In this document: piece after piece, positions 47,311 through 55,985 of the stretch
How the letters are laid out: each line of letters starts with the position of its first letter
Position numbering within the stretch: position 1 is the first letter of the stretch
Source of the DNA: a virus
Reading direction: 5' to 3' (one strand)
IMG/VR virus record: IMGVR_UViG_3300023223_001361
Location: 96,400-160,399 of that record
DNA length: 64,000 bases
Made by a program: the position numbers and the translations under genes
Notes under the pieces: model-generated
Seen by the model: only the letters and a program-made list of their open reading frames with translations
The model's database searches: none
Told to the model about the DNA's origin: nothing

Positions 47311-48039
47311 CTAGGCGAAAAAATTGTTTATACCCTCTAAAGTATAAAATTGTTCTTTACCGCATTTTTTACAGCTAAGATCAACTTTATGTCTTACTGC
47401 TGGCGAAGTCTCAAAAAAGTTTTGAATTTTTTCAAATTGTTTTTGTGTTAAACTTTCTAGAAATGCTAATTGTTCTTCTTGAGTAGTATCGATTATATCT
47501 GTTTGCTCTTTTCCGTCATAAACAGATTGGATACACTTAGTAATAATAAGAAACATCTTTTCAACATCTTTTTCATCTTTGATAAGTTGTATTTTTTCTA
47601 AGATATCAAATGTAGGATATTTCATTTGAACTTTGACTTTCTTTGTTAACTCAATTAGTGTTGTGTGGTTGGGATCTCTTTGAACTTGAACTTCTTTCAA
47701 ATCAATAGTAATCTTTTTAACTTTTTTACATTCTTCACAATCTGTATCATCAATTCCTTTGAATGTTATCTCAGCAGTTTCACCAACTGATTTCATCCTT
47801 AAATTTAGAAAAATGAATTCCAAATCAAACATAGGCATATTTTGCAAATCGATATCATCTAAAATGCAGCCATTGACAATTTGTTTGATTGCGTTAATTA
47901 TTTCCTTTTGTTCGCCACCTTCCAGTGCCATCAAAAGGAGCTTTTCTTCTTTGACAAGGAATGGTCGATATTTAACCATTGTTCCACTTGATGGAATAGT
48001 CAATTCATATTCAGGGGCCGTAAGTGTAGGTAAAGCCAT
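47311..48039 (-). CDS. gp26: T4 gp26-type baseplate/hub assembly protein
   Basis: The 242-aa protein (T4 gp26 is 208) has TLTAPEYELTIPSSGTMVKY, FLVKEEKLLLMALEGGEQKE, GCILDDIDLQNMPMFDLEFI and a C-terminal zinc-ribbon-like CKKCGKEQFYTLEGINNFFA. These are landmarks of the T4 baseplate-assembly family. GGAG precedes the ATG. Its last codons contain a -1 slippery site leading into the downstream frame, as in lambda G/GT-type chaperones. Confidence 0.78.
   Translation of the reverse strand: MALPTLTAPEYELTIPSSGTMVKYRPFLVKEEKLLLMALEGGEQKEIINAIKQIVNGCILDDIDLQNMPMFDLEFIFLNLRMKSVGETAEITFKGIDDTDCEECKKVKKITIDLKEVQVQRDPNHTTLIELTKKVKVQMKYPTFDILEKIQLIKDEKDVEKMFLIITKCIQSVYDGKEQTDIIDTTQEEQLAFLESLTQKQFEKIQNFFETSPAVRHKVDLSCKKCGKEQFYTLEGINNFFA
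47317..47323 (-). promoter_or_regulatory. -1 ribosomal frameshift heptamer
   Basis: On the minus strand the reading frame is AAT-TTT-TTC-GCC-TAG, so T-TTT-TTC is a canonical X-XXY-YYZ slippery site two codons before the stop. A -1 slip reads on as TTT-CGC-CTA-GGG-CTG into the gene ending at 47123. Confidence 0.65.
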
Positions 48040-48078
48040 AATAATATTCTCCTATAATAAAGTATCCAATTATATATA

Positions 48079-48822
48079 TTAGCTTAAAACAGTTCCGCCG
48101 CCTCCAGAACTTTGACCACCGCCACCAGAGTTTCTTCCGGGAACTGAGTTATCCATTCTTTCTGAAATTGTCGATGGACTATCGTTTGCTATACTAATAG
48201 GTTGCGAACTTGGATCACCAACTGGTGGTGGAGCACCATCAAAGATAGGTCCAAATCTATCATTGGTTCTATCGGCTACACCACTATCTGATCCAAATTG
48301 ACTAAATTGATCAATATTGAACCATTTATGATAAGCAAAAGTTATATTTAATTTTAAGAGACTATCATTATCACTATAGTTTAATGGTTGTGGTGCAATA
48401 GATATTGGATATGCCTCAAGCAATAACATACCATATGAAAATCCCCCATCTTCAGCAAAAGTTAAAATAGCTAGTGGCCCCACATAATTATTATAGTAAC
48501 TCATATAGTTGCTTCCAGGAGAAACAATTTTGGCTTGCCATAAATCAAAGAAACGTCTCTGTTCCATATATTTTGTGCAAATAATACTTATTGTAAAATC
48601 ATTATATATTGTTTGATATGGCATTTTACGGATAGGTCCGTGTGTTTGCCTTTCTGTAGTTGCAAATCCTTTTCCTGGAATTTCTGCTTCATCTATTAGT
48701 GCTTTAAATGTTCTTGTTATACCACCGCCAGTGAAAATATCAGGCACTAAAATTTCATATCTATTTGGTCGAGCAATACCTGTTGATATTGCGCCTCGAA
48801 ATTCATCTATATCAAAACCCAT
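48079..48822 (-). CDS. tail-tube-type baseplate protein, gp54-like candidate
   Basis: The 247-aa protein contains ARPNRYEILVPDIFTGGGIT, EAEIPGKGFATTERQTHGPI, KMPYQTIYNDFTISIICTKY and MEQRRFFDLWQAKIV. These belong to the tail-tube fold family, which includes gp19, gp48 and gp54 of T4. The C-terminus is a disordered Gly/Ser-rich tail (NSGGGGQSSGGGGTVLS). gp54 (baseplate-tube initiator) is favoured by neighbouring gp26/gp48 genes; the main tube protein gp19 is an alternative. Confidence 0.65.
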   Translation of the reverse strand: MGFDIDEFRGAISTGIARPNRYEILVPDIFTGGGITRTFKALIDEAEIPGKGFATTERQTHGPIRKMPYQTIYNDFTISIICTKYMEQRRFFDLWQAKIVSPGSNYMSYYNNYVGPLAILTFAEDGGFSYGMLLLEAYPISIAPQPLNYSDNDSLLKLNITFAYHKWFNIDQFSQFGSDSGVADRTNDRFGPIFDGAPPPVGDPSSQPISIANDSPSTISERMDNSVPGRNSGGGGQSSGGGGTVLS

Positions 48823-49437
48823 TTATCGTCTTCTTAATTGTTTGCGTGTGTCGTCCCAAACTTCTATTTTAGAAGCTTTGCGGAATCTTTCAACAGGAAG
48901 AAAGATTGCCACTTCCCATTCATTTGCTTCGATACGTAGAAATCTGCTTTTTACATGTTTATTTAGGTATTTTTTCAAGGCCGGACGAAAAGATCTGAAC
49001 TTTATCGCTGACTTGAGTATCTTATAAGTTACTATCATTCTAGTAGTTTCATCAAAATCATCATTATTCTGTAGTGTAAATAGAGCATCCATTAATTTTG
49101 CTCTTATATTCAAAGGAAGATAATGAAAGTTTAATCCTAAAAATCCACCAGAGAAAGTTTCTATTGGTAAAGTGAGTGGAAATGTATCATAGAAAGGAAG
49201 TGTCTTTTTTCCTTTTGGATCATATTTAAAGAAATATAATCTTCCAGTTTGGATTCGTCTTCTGAGTTGTTCTTTATCTCCAAGTATTTTGTTTGGAGTT
49301 GTTTTTCTTGAAAGTTTTTTAGTTTTTTCTTCGAGCCATTCTCTTGCTTCATCTCTTTCATCTTTTGTATCAGCTCTAAACAGTTGACCATTATCTATTG
49401 CATCTTGAAGAATTTTTTGAAATATAGTTGATGCCAT
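48823..49437 (-). CDS. T4-type virion protein, possible DNA-end protector gp2
   Basis: The 204-aa protein reads STIFQKILQDAIDNGQLF, LYFFKYDPKGKKTLPFYDTF, GGFLGLNFHYLPLNIRAKLM and HVKSRFLRIEANEWEVAIFL. I recognise this set from marine T4-type phages, where it is annotated as DNA end protector. That label is from memory; a tail or neck completion role is possible. It lies next to the gp4-like gene, as gene 2 does in T4. Confidence 0.55.
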   Translation of the reverse strand: MASTIFQKILQDAIDNGQLFRADTKDERDEAREWLEEKTKKLSRKTTPNKILGDKEQLRRRIQTGRLYFFKYDPKGKKTLPFYDTFPLTLPIETFSGGFLGLNFHYLPLNIRAKLMDALFTLQNNDDFDETTRMIVTYKILKSAIKFRSFRPALKKYLNKHVKSRFLRIEANEWEVAIFLPVERFRKASKIEVWDDTRKQLRRR

Positions 49438-49441
49438 CCAT

Positions 49442-49888
49442 CTATCCTAAAATTATAATTCCCATATTTTTTAATGTATGTTCTGTCCAAATTTCGAATT
49501 TATAATCATTTTTTTTGGCCCACCTCATAGCAGAATCCCATTTTGCGATATTTATTCCCCAAGTAAATACCTCTTTAATATATTTTTTGGTAGTTTTTTT
49601 CCTCTTCTTTGGCGGTTTTGTTTGTTTATATGGTTTAACCTCTACCAAATATTTATTACCATTTTTGAATTCTATTGTAAAATCAACAAAATATCTGTGA
49701 ATTTTTCTATCTAATGGAGATAAATAAGGCACAACTATAGTTTCACTACTCCAGAATTTGACATCTGAAGTAGTGTCACACCATGACATAACAGATAATT
49801 CCCAACCGCTGCGATATACTATTTGGGTTGGATCGCCATGATATTTTTTAAGATGTTTTGGCCTGAACTTGCCTTTATATATTGGCAT
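49442..49888 (-). CDS. gp4: head-completion protein gp4-like
   Basis: The 148-aa protein (T4 gp4 is 150) has YKGKFRPKHLKKYHGDPTQI, VYRSGWELSVMSWCDTTSDV, VVPYLSPLDRKIHRYFVDFT and KYLVEVKPYKQT. The WE, D-F and EVK residues give a TnsA/restriction-like nuclease core. It completes DNA-filled heads and may trim DNA ends. First gene of the minus-strand operon, behind a minus-strand late promoter. Confidence 0.85.
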   Translation of the reverse strand: MPIYKGKFRPKHLKKYHGDPTQIVYRSGWELSVMSWCDTTSDVKFWSSETIVVPYLSPLDRKIHRYFVDFTIEFKNGNKYLVEVKPYKQTKPPKKRKKTTKKYIKEVFTWGINIAKWDSAMRWAKKNDYKFEIWTEHTLKNMGIIILG

Positions 49889-49890
49889 GG

Positions 49891-49898
49891 TATAAATA
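49891..49898 (+). promoter_or_regulatory. T4-type late promoter for baseplate operon
   Basis: TATAAATA exactly on the plus strand, 28 nt before the gp48 gene at 49927. Confidence 0.75.
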
Positions 49899-49909
49899 TT
49901 CTGAACCCT

Positions 49910-49917
49910 TATTTATA
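49910..49917 (-). promoter_or_regulatory. T4-type late promoter for gp4 operon
   Basis: TATAAATA exactly on the minus strand (plus strand TATTTATA), 21 nt before the gp4 start at 49888. It faces the plus-strand copy 11 nt away, so the initiation regions overlap. Confidence 0.75.
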
Positions 49918-49926
49918 TAGGAACTC

Positions 49927-50703
49927 ATGATTCGACCTCAACCAAAACTCAAGAATAATCCATTCCAAGCTCCTTCTTTTCGCTTCCCTGAAGATTTAGG
50001 CGGAGTAGGTGAAGAGCCATTTGTAGTTTTTGATATTAGAGATTCTGTAGCGAAACCTGGAGCATCAAAAGGTGTTCTTGCTTTACCTATGCCTTCAAAT
50101 GGAATTGGGGTATCATATAATACAGACTATCAAGAAATTTCAATGGGTTTAGATCAGTTAAGAGATCTTCGAGATCTTGTTGGAGATAAAGATGGTGGAA
50201 TAGGAGAAACGGCTAAACAAAAAGGTTTAGAAATTCTTGCTGGCTTTGGTGATTCATTTACTCAATTAAATCTTTCTTCTGAATTAGAAAGATCAAGGGG
50301 TGCCATTGTTAATCCACATATGGCGGCTTTATTTAAAGGTGTTGGTTTTAGAACTTTTACATTTAATTTTCAAATGCTTGCTAAAAGTCGCGCGGAATCG
50401 GATGCAATCAGAAATATTATTTATCGTTTCAAATATCATATGCATCCATCTATTCCAAGAAGTGGTCCAAAAAGACGTTTTATGCTTTATCCTGAAAACT
50501 TTGTTATTGGTATTTTTAGCCCAGAAGATCTTTATCTTTTTAAGATTTCCACTTGTGCTCTTATTAATATGTCTGTTGACTATGCTGGTTCTGGAGTGCC
50601 TGCCTTTTTCCAGGATACTGGTGCTCCTGTAGATATTCGATTATCTTTACAATTTAAAGAACTGGAGATTATGTCAAAGGAAAAAATAGAATTAGGATTT
50701 TAA
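49927..50703 (+). CDS. gp48: baseplate tube-cap protein gp48-like
   Basis: The 258-aa protein (T4 gp48 is 364) has IVNPHMAALFKGVGFRTFTF, NFQMLAKSRAESDAIRNIIY and FKYHMHPSIPRSGPKRRFML, the best-conserved part of gp48. The protein caps the baseplate and starts tube assembly. It is the first gene of the plus-strand baseplate operon. Confidence 0.82.
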   Translation: MIRPQPKLKNNPFQAPSFRFPEDLGGVGEEPFVVFDIRDSVAKPGASKGVLALPMPSNGIGVSYNTDYQEISMGLDQLRDLRDLVGDKDGGIGETAKQKGLEILAGFGDSFTQLNLSSELERSRGAIVNPHMAALFKGVGFRTFTFNFQMLAKSRAESDAIRNIIYRFKYHMHPSIPRSGPKRRFMLYPENFVIGIFSPEDLYLFKISTCALINMSVDYAGSGVPAFFQDTGAPVDIRLSLQFKELEIMSKEKIELGF

Positions 50704-50706
50704 TTT

Positions 50707-51699
50707 ATGTCTGAATTTTTTGAACACTATCCTCAAATAGAATATTGTGATGAATTATCAACGAATTTGTTGGTTAGATCTCGTGTCCGTAGAATGATAC
50801 TCGAAAATTCTGTTTTGTTCCACCCATATATTTTAACAGAAGAGGATAGACCTGATATTGTTTCTCACAAATATTATGGTAATTCAAACTATGTGTGGTT
50901 GCTTTTTTATGCTAATGATATTTTTGATCCTCTTTTTGATTGGCCTTTAATTTTCTCAGATTTCAATAAATTTGTTAATAGGAAATATCCTCAGACGACT
51001 TTTGTTTTAAATAGCCCAGAAGTATTTTTTGTTTCTGCAACAAAAACAATTGAAAGTCAAGATCCTGATACTGCTGCTGCTTTAAATAATATTACTAAAA
51101 ATTTTCTCCAATTAAAAGTTTCTGGAACGGATAATAATGGAGAAAATGATAATTTTTATACTCTTCTAAGAAAAGAATATGATGCCGTAAATGGAAATAT
51201 TAAACTTCATGTTTTTGAAGATATAGTTGATCAATCAGCTAATCAAAATGGAATGTTGGTTACAATTAAATATACAGATCCTAGAATAAGTATTCATCAT
51301 TATGAAAATGCTTTAGGTTGTAATATAGATCAATTTGAATATGTTGGATTGGCTGAGGAAGTCGTTTTAAATTTGAGTGTTCCTGCTGGAACTTTTGAAA
51401 TTGGAGAAACTATTATAGGTCAAACAAGTGGAGCAAGTGCTGTTGTTGTAGGTCAAAATGAAGCAGGAACTATTGTCGAAGCAAATGGTTTAACTGGGGC
51501 TTTCCAAAATGGAGAAACCATAGAAGGTTTGGTTAGTTCAACAATTGTAAATATTACTTCTTCCACAACAGGTCGTGGAAGACAAGCAATAACAGTTTAT
51601 GATTATGAAGATTCTTTGAATGAAAATTTGAGAGAGATTGCTATAATAGATGCTATTCATTTACCTGATATATTGAATGAGCTTAGAGATATTTTTTAA
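50707..51699 (+). CDS. gp53: baseplate wedge gp53-like with C-terminal extension
   Basis: In this 330-aa protein residues 1-100 (FFEHYPQIEYCDELSTNLLV, YYGNSNYVWLLFYANDIFDP, WPLIFSDFNKFV) match the LysM-containing T4 gp53 wedge protein (196 aa). Beyond about 200 an added domain carries beta repeats (GETIIGQTSGASAVVVGQNE, NGETIEGLVSSTIVNIT). The extension is probably a surface beta domain. Position between gp48 and gp27 is consistent. Confidence 0.8.
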   Translation: MSEFFEHYPQIEYCDELSTNLLVRSRVRRMILENSVLFHPYILTEEDRPDIVSHKYYGNSNYVWLLFYANDIFDPLFDWPLIFSDFNKFVNRKYPQTTFVLNSPEVFFVSATKTIESQDPDTAAALNNITKNFLQLKVSGTDNNGENDNFYTLLRKEYDAVNGNIKLHVFEDIVDQSANQNGMLVTIKYTDPRISIHHYENALGCNIDQFEYVGLAEEVVLNLSVPAGTFEIGETIIGQTSGASAVVVGQNEAGTIVEANGLTGAFQNGETIEGLVSSTIVNITSSTTGRGRQAITVYDYEDSLNENLREIAIIDAIHLPDILNELRDIF

Positions 51700-51701
51700 T
51701 A

Positions 51702-53114
51702 ATGACTGAATTTAATCCTACTCCATTACCCGCGGCCGCAGCCGATCCACCTACAACTAAAATTCGACAAGAGGGTGATTTTTACCTTGAGGATATTAAA
51801 CTTATTGCTTTCAATGGTGAAATATATGAATTAAGACTCATTATGAAGGAACTGAATATTTATGAGGATATCTTTAATAATAGTATGTCAGGAACTATAG
51901 AACTTCGAGATGGGAATGATCTACCAAATTTAATTCCAATTATTGGTGAGGAGAAGTTAATTCTGAAATTCACCAGACCAGATGAAAATGATACTCCAGG
52001 CGGTGCTGGAAAATTATTGCCTTCTTTTAAAATGGAATTTCGAGTATATAAAATGACTTCTAGAAGTAGAGAAGAAGAAAGACTTCAATCTTATGTTCTT
52101 CATTTTTGTTCTCCAGAAACAATTGTGAATCATAAAGTTAAAGTGAGAAAAAATTTTTCAGAAAAACTTTATTCTGAAATGACTGGCATTATATATGATG
52201 AAAATATTAAAATTACAAAACCAATTAAAATAGAAGAGACAACTTTTGAACATGATTTTGCAATTAGAAATATGCAACCATTTAAATTTTTTAACCAAGT
52301 TGCAACACAATCTTTATCTCCTGGTGCTGGTGGAGCTAGTTATGTTTTTTATGAAGATGTAGAGAAATTTAGTTTTATTTCTTTAAATACTCTTATGGAT
52401 GAACCACCAAAAAGAGAATATCTCTATCAAATATCTAATGTATTAGAAGCTAGAAATATTAAGTCACAACAAAATCGACAGATTGAAAAAGATATTTATG
52501 CTGTAGAGAATTATGGTTTTAGTGGTTCTTTTGATATTTTAAAAAATCTAACTGGTGGAATGTATGCTTCACGTTTGTTTACTTATGATACAGTTCGCCA
52601 CAGATTTTTTGAAGATGAAAATGAATTAGATTATCCAACTGCTTTTGATAAAACAGCACATGTAAGTAAAGAGATGTTATGTACAGATGCTCAGGATGCT
52701 CTTGGTTCTCCTTTATCTTATCATAAGTTAATGGCAACAAATCAAGATCATGATAAAATTCCTTGGATTGTCGAAAAGGAACCTGGAATTTTGCCATGGC
52801 AAGTTGAGGAATTTGTATTACTTCGTGCTAATATAATGCAACAGATAGATAATCAAAAGATCCAAGTCTCTGTTTCTGGGGATCCAAGAAGAAAAGTTGG
52901 AGAAACAGTAGAATTCGATTTACCAAGAGCAACAGGTGATGCTGATTTACCTTTAGAACCAGATAGATATTTATCTGGTAAATACTTAGTAGTTTCTCTA
53001 AGACATAAGATTACAAATAACCGTTATGATATTGATATGGAAATTATTAAAGATTCTTATCTTAGAAAAATAATTCATGTTGATCCTACAAAGTTTTACG
53101 AAAGAACTTATTAA
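51702..53114 (+). CDS. gp27: baseplate hub protein gp27-like
   Basis: The 470-aa protein (T4 gp27 is 391) has IYEDIFNNSMSGTIELRDGN, DLPNLIPIIGEEKLILKFTR, RSREEERLQSYVLHFCSPET and a C-terminal beta domain RKVGETVEFDLPRATG. The order matches hub proteins that form the trimeric ring under the tube and carry gp5. The N-terminus is a short Pro/Ala-rich arm. It abuts the gp5-like gene. Confidence 0.8.
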   Translation: MTEFNPTPLPAAAADPPTTKIRQEGDFYLEDIKLIAFNGEIYELRLIMKELNIYEDIFNNSMSGTIELRDGNDLPNLIPIIGEEKLILKFTRPDENDTPGGAGKLLPSFKMEFRVYKMTSRSREEERLQSYVLHFCSPETIVNHKVKVRKNFSEKLYSEMTGIIYDENIKITKPIKIEETTFEHDFAIRNMQPFKFFNQVATQSLSPGAGGASYVFYEDVEKFSFISLNTLMDEPPKREYLYQISNVLEARNIKSQQNRQIEKDIYAVENYGFSGSFDILKNLTGGMYASRLFTYDTVRHRFFEDENELDYPTAFDKTAHVSKEMLCTDAQDALGSPLSYHKLMATNQDHDKIPWIVEKEPGILPWQVEEFVLLRANIMQQIDNQKIQVSVSGDPRRKVGETVEFDLPRATGDADLPLEPDRYLSGKYLVVSLRHKITNNRYDIDMEIIKDSYLRKIIHVDPTKFYERTY

Positions 53115-53117
53115 ATT

Positions 53118-55556
53118 ATGGCAACTCGAAAGAAAACAAATTTTCATGGTTTAGATGGCTTTGTTTGGTGGCATGGAGTCGTAGAGGATCGTTTTGATCC
53201 TTTGTTTCTAGGCCGTTGCAAAGTTCGTATGTTTGGTTTTGATCAAAGTAATAAAGCTGAACAACCAACTGCAGATCTTCCTTGGGCAATTCCTTCCGTG
53301 CCTTTAGATTCGGGTCGGAACGTTGTTGGACCAAAAGAAGGCGATTGGGTTTGGGGTTTTTTTCGAGATGGTGAAAATGCTCAACAACCTGTAATGCTCG
53401 GCGTCCTTTGGGGAATTTCAGAAGAAGTCGCGGATCCAAGTAGAGGATTTTTTGATCCAAGACCAGATTCTCTTTTATCAGGTCATCAAGTTCCTAGAGA
53501 ACCAGATGATTTACAGCAATTTGATGATGGTTCTGGTAATGATATTTTTGAGGAAGCTTTCAAATCTAGATGGCCTGAAGATGGTTGGTTGATGGAATCC
53601 CAAGCTCATAGATATCCTATTGGTTGGGATTGTGGTCATATTGACGAAACAGTAGTCCCAATTAAAATTGAAAATATTGATATCGGTCAAAGAGATGTTC
53701 CAACAGCAAATCATCCACCTGGAACTGGTTCAGACATAACCTCGGCCGGTGGAGATTGGACAGAAGCCGAAACTGCTTATAATTCAAAGTATCCATATAA
53801 TCATGTACACTTTCATGAAAGTGGTCATTTTGTTGAAATGGATGATACTCCAAACTTTGAGCGTATGCATTGGTATCATAGAGTAGGAACTTTTAAAGAG
53901 TGGAATCCTCTTGGGGGTCAGGTTGAGAAGATTGTAGATAATGAATGGCACATTGTATTAGAGAAAAGATTTACACACGTCGAAGCTGCTGAACTTTTAA
54001 CTGTAGATTGGGGAATGAAAATCTATGTTAATAAGGATAAGATTGGGGGTTTTAATTACGATCTAACAGTTGGTGATAATGGTCATATTAATCTTACAAC
54101 AGAAAAAGGTAAAGTAAATATCCACGTTCAAGGTGATGACATGAACGTGAAGGTTGAGGGTGAACATAATACTGAAACGGATGATGATTCAAATACAACG
54201 AATCATATTAATCGAAATCTTAGAGTTGATGGCGATTGGAATATTGAAATTCGCGGAGACACAAACTTAACTGTATTGGGTGATGTTAATGGTTTGGTTC
54301 TTGGAAATACTACATTGAAAAGTGAAGGGAGTACAAATATTGTTGCGGTAAATGGAGCTAGTTTAACTACTGAAAATGATTGTGTTGCAACAATTAATGG
54401 AAATTTAAATGCGAAAGTTACTAAAGATTTGACTGCTCATGTTGAACAAAGTGCTTTTCTTAATGTAGAGAAAAATTTGAGAGAAACAATTAAGGGTGAT
54501 CATTATAGAATAGTTGAAGGGGATTATAGAGAACAAGTTAAAGGTAAATACGAACTTATTGTAGATGATGATATGACTACTGTTTCTTTAGGAACAATGA
54601 TTCGTGATGCAAAGGGTCGACTGATCGATACTTCAGAAGTTGCTTGTGAGCGAGATGGAAATTTAGCAATTATTGATAAGGCTGATTTTATCTCCAGAGA
54701 AGCTGATTTTATAGTTGATGATGCGGAGACTCAATACACAGAAACCGCAGGATTAATTTCTATGAATGCAAGTATAATTGGAAATAATGCACCAATAGTA
54801 AATTGCGAAGGAGTCCTGAATGCGGATTTATCCGCATATGCTGAAGGTGGAAGTGGAGCGACAGCACCGCTTCCGGGACCACCTCCATTGTCAACACTTT
54901 CGATAACTCATCCACATGATGCAACATTTCATCATCCTATTATTGAAACGATTATTGTTACTTTTATTAATTCAGTGCCAGCACCAGTTGTTATTTGGGC
55001 AGTAAATGTAGTTCCTTTTGTAAAAGATATTGCAGCTTCTATTGTTGAGAATATTCTTGGATTTGGAGAAGCTGATTTCAATCCATCAAATAGCGGCACT
55101 GCCGGTGATGGTTCAAATGATCAATTGGCTGAAGCAACATTACCAGGAATAACTACCAATTCAGCCGAAGGTAGTCCTGCTGCTGGCGACGGCGGTGCAT
55201 CTTCCGGCTCCGGAGGCGGTGGTGGTGGAGGTGCAAAAGCACCTTCTGGACCTTCTATCGGTGCCCCCGATGGATTTTTGTGGAAACCTTTTAGTGAATC
55301 TGATGGTAATTTGGTCGTTCTTTTACCATCTGATATTAGAAATGGTTCTGTTGTAATTGTTGGTGCAGATGGAGCAAGAACAGAAGGAAGATTTACAGCC
55401 GTTGCAAATGGTGGAAGAGAACATTTTAGATTTGATCAACCTGGTAGTTCTTTTGATGGTTCTAGAGTAGAGACTTCTTCTGGGAATTTTAGTATTGATG
55501 ATGGTGGATTACGTTATGAAGGTGGGCAAGGACCAGCGGCATCTACTGAAGAATAA
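53118..55556 (+). CDS. gp5: cell-puncturing spike gp5-like, no lysozyme domain seen
   Basis: The 812-aa protein has an OB-fold N-terminus at about 8-100 (GFVWWHGVVEDRFDPLFLGR, CKVRMFGFDQ, VMLGVLWG). A linker, then a triple-stranded beta-helix from about 325 to 480 with VgrG-like repeats (KVNIHVQGDDMNVKVEGEHN, NLRVDGDWNIEIRGDTN) follows. A Gly-rich hinge near 700 and a C-terminal domain end it. T4 gp5 carries a lysozyme between OB fold and helix; I see no such domain. That activity may be supplied by the tape-measure protein at 44293. Confidence 0.82.
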   Translation: MATRKKTNFHGLDGFVWWHGVVEDRFDPLFLGRCKVRMFGFDQSNKAEQPTADLPWAIPSVPLDSGRNVVGPKEGDWVWGFFRDGENAQQPVMLGVLWGISEEVADPSRGFFDPRPDSLLSGHQVPREPDDLQQFDDGSGNDIFEEAFKSRWPEDGWLMESQAHRYPIGWDCGHIDETVVPIKIENIDIGQRDVPTANHPPGTGSDITSAGGDWTEAETAYNSKYPYNHVHFHESGHFVEMDDTPNFERMHWYHRVGTFKEWNPLGGQVEKIVDNEWHIVLEKRFTHVEAAELLTVDWGMKIYVNKDKIGGFNYDLTVGDNGHINLTTEKGKVNIHVQGDDMNVKVEGEHNTETDDDSNTTNHINRNLRVDGDWNIEIRGDTNLTVLGDVNGLVLGNTTLKSEGSTNIVAVNGASLTTENDCVATINGNLNAKVTKDLTAHVEQSAFLNVEKNLRETIKGDHYRIVEGDYREQVKGKYELIVDDDMTTVSLGTMIRDAKGRLIDTSEVACERDGNLAIIDKADFISREADFIVDDAETQYTETAGLISMNASIIGNNAPIVNCEGVLNADLSAYAEGGSGATAPLPGPPPLSTLSITHPHDATFHHPIIETIIVTFINSVPAPVVIWAVNVVPFVKDIAASIVENILGFGEADFNPSNSGTAGDGSNDQLAEATLPGITTNSAEGSPAAGDGGASSGSGGGGGGGAKAPSGPSIGAPDGFLWKPFSESDGNLVVLLPSDIRNGSVVIVGADGARTEGRFTAVANGGREHFRFDQPGSSFDGSRVETSSGNFSIDDGGLRYEGGQGPAASTEE

Positions 55557-55583
55557 ATTCGAAAAATACACTAAATAAGATAT

Positions 55584-55982
55584 ATGGCAGACGGAAGGAA
55601 TCGAGAATATAAAGATTTAAATTTGAATTTTGATGCTAATCCTATCACTGGTGGCATCCCTATATTAACTGAAGAAGATGCTGTTAAGAGAGCTATTAGA
55701 AATCTAGTCTTGACTGGTTATTATGAAAGGTTTTTTCGACCTGCTCTTGGATCTGGAGTTTCGCATTTTTTATTTGAGAATTTTATAGGTTCTCTTACAC
55801 AAGAAAGGATTAGAACTGCTGTTGAACAAGTTATTACTGCTTTTGAGCCGAGAGCAGAATTAGTAAATGTAGAAGTTATAGATGATAGTGATAATAATGG
55901 TTTTGCCGTTAACATCGTTTTTAATATAGTCAGTCTTATTGAGCCTATTACTATGTTTGTATTTTTAGAAAGAGTAAGATAA
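55584..55982 (+). CDS. gp25: baseplate wedge gp25-like
   Basis: The 132-aa protein has the same length as T4 gp25. TEEDAVKRAIRNLVLTGYYE, RFFRPALGSGVSHFLFENF and ERIRTAVEQVITAFEPRAEL are the gp25 core (an EPR motif included). It holds the sheath-wedge contact. It precedes gp6 with a 3-nt gap, as in T4-like order. Confidence 0.93.
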   Translation: MADGRNREYKDLNLNFDANPITGGIPILTEEDAVKRAIRNLVLTGYYERFFRPALGSGVSHFLFENFIGSLTQERIRTAVEQVITAFEPRAELVNVEVIDDSDNNGFAVNIVFNIVSLIEPITMFVFLERVR

Positions 55983-55985
55983 AAG

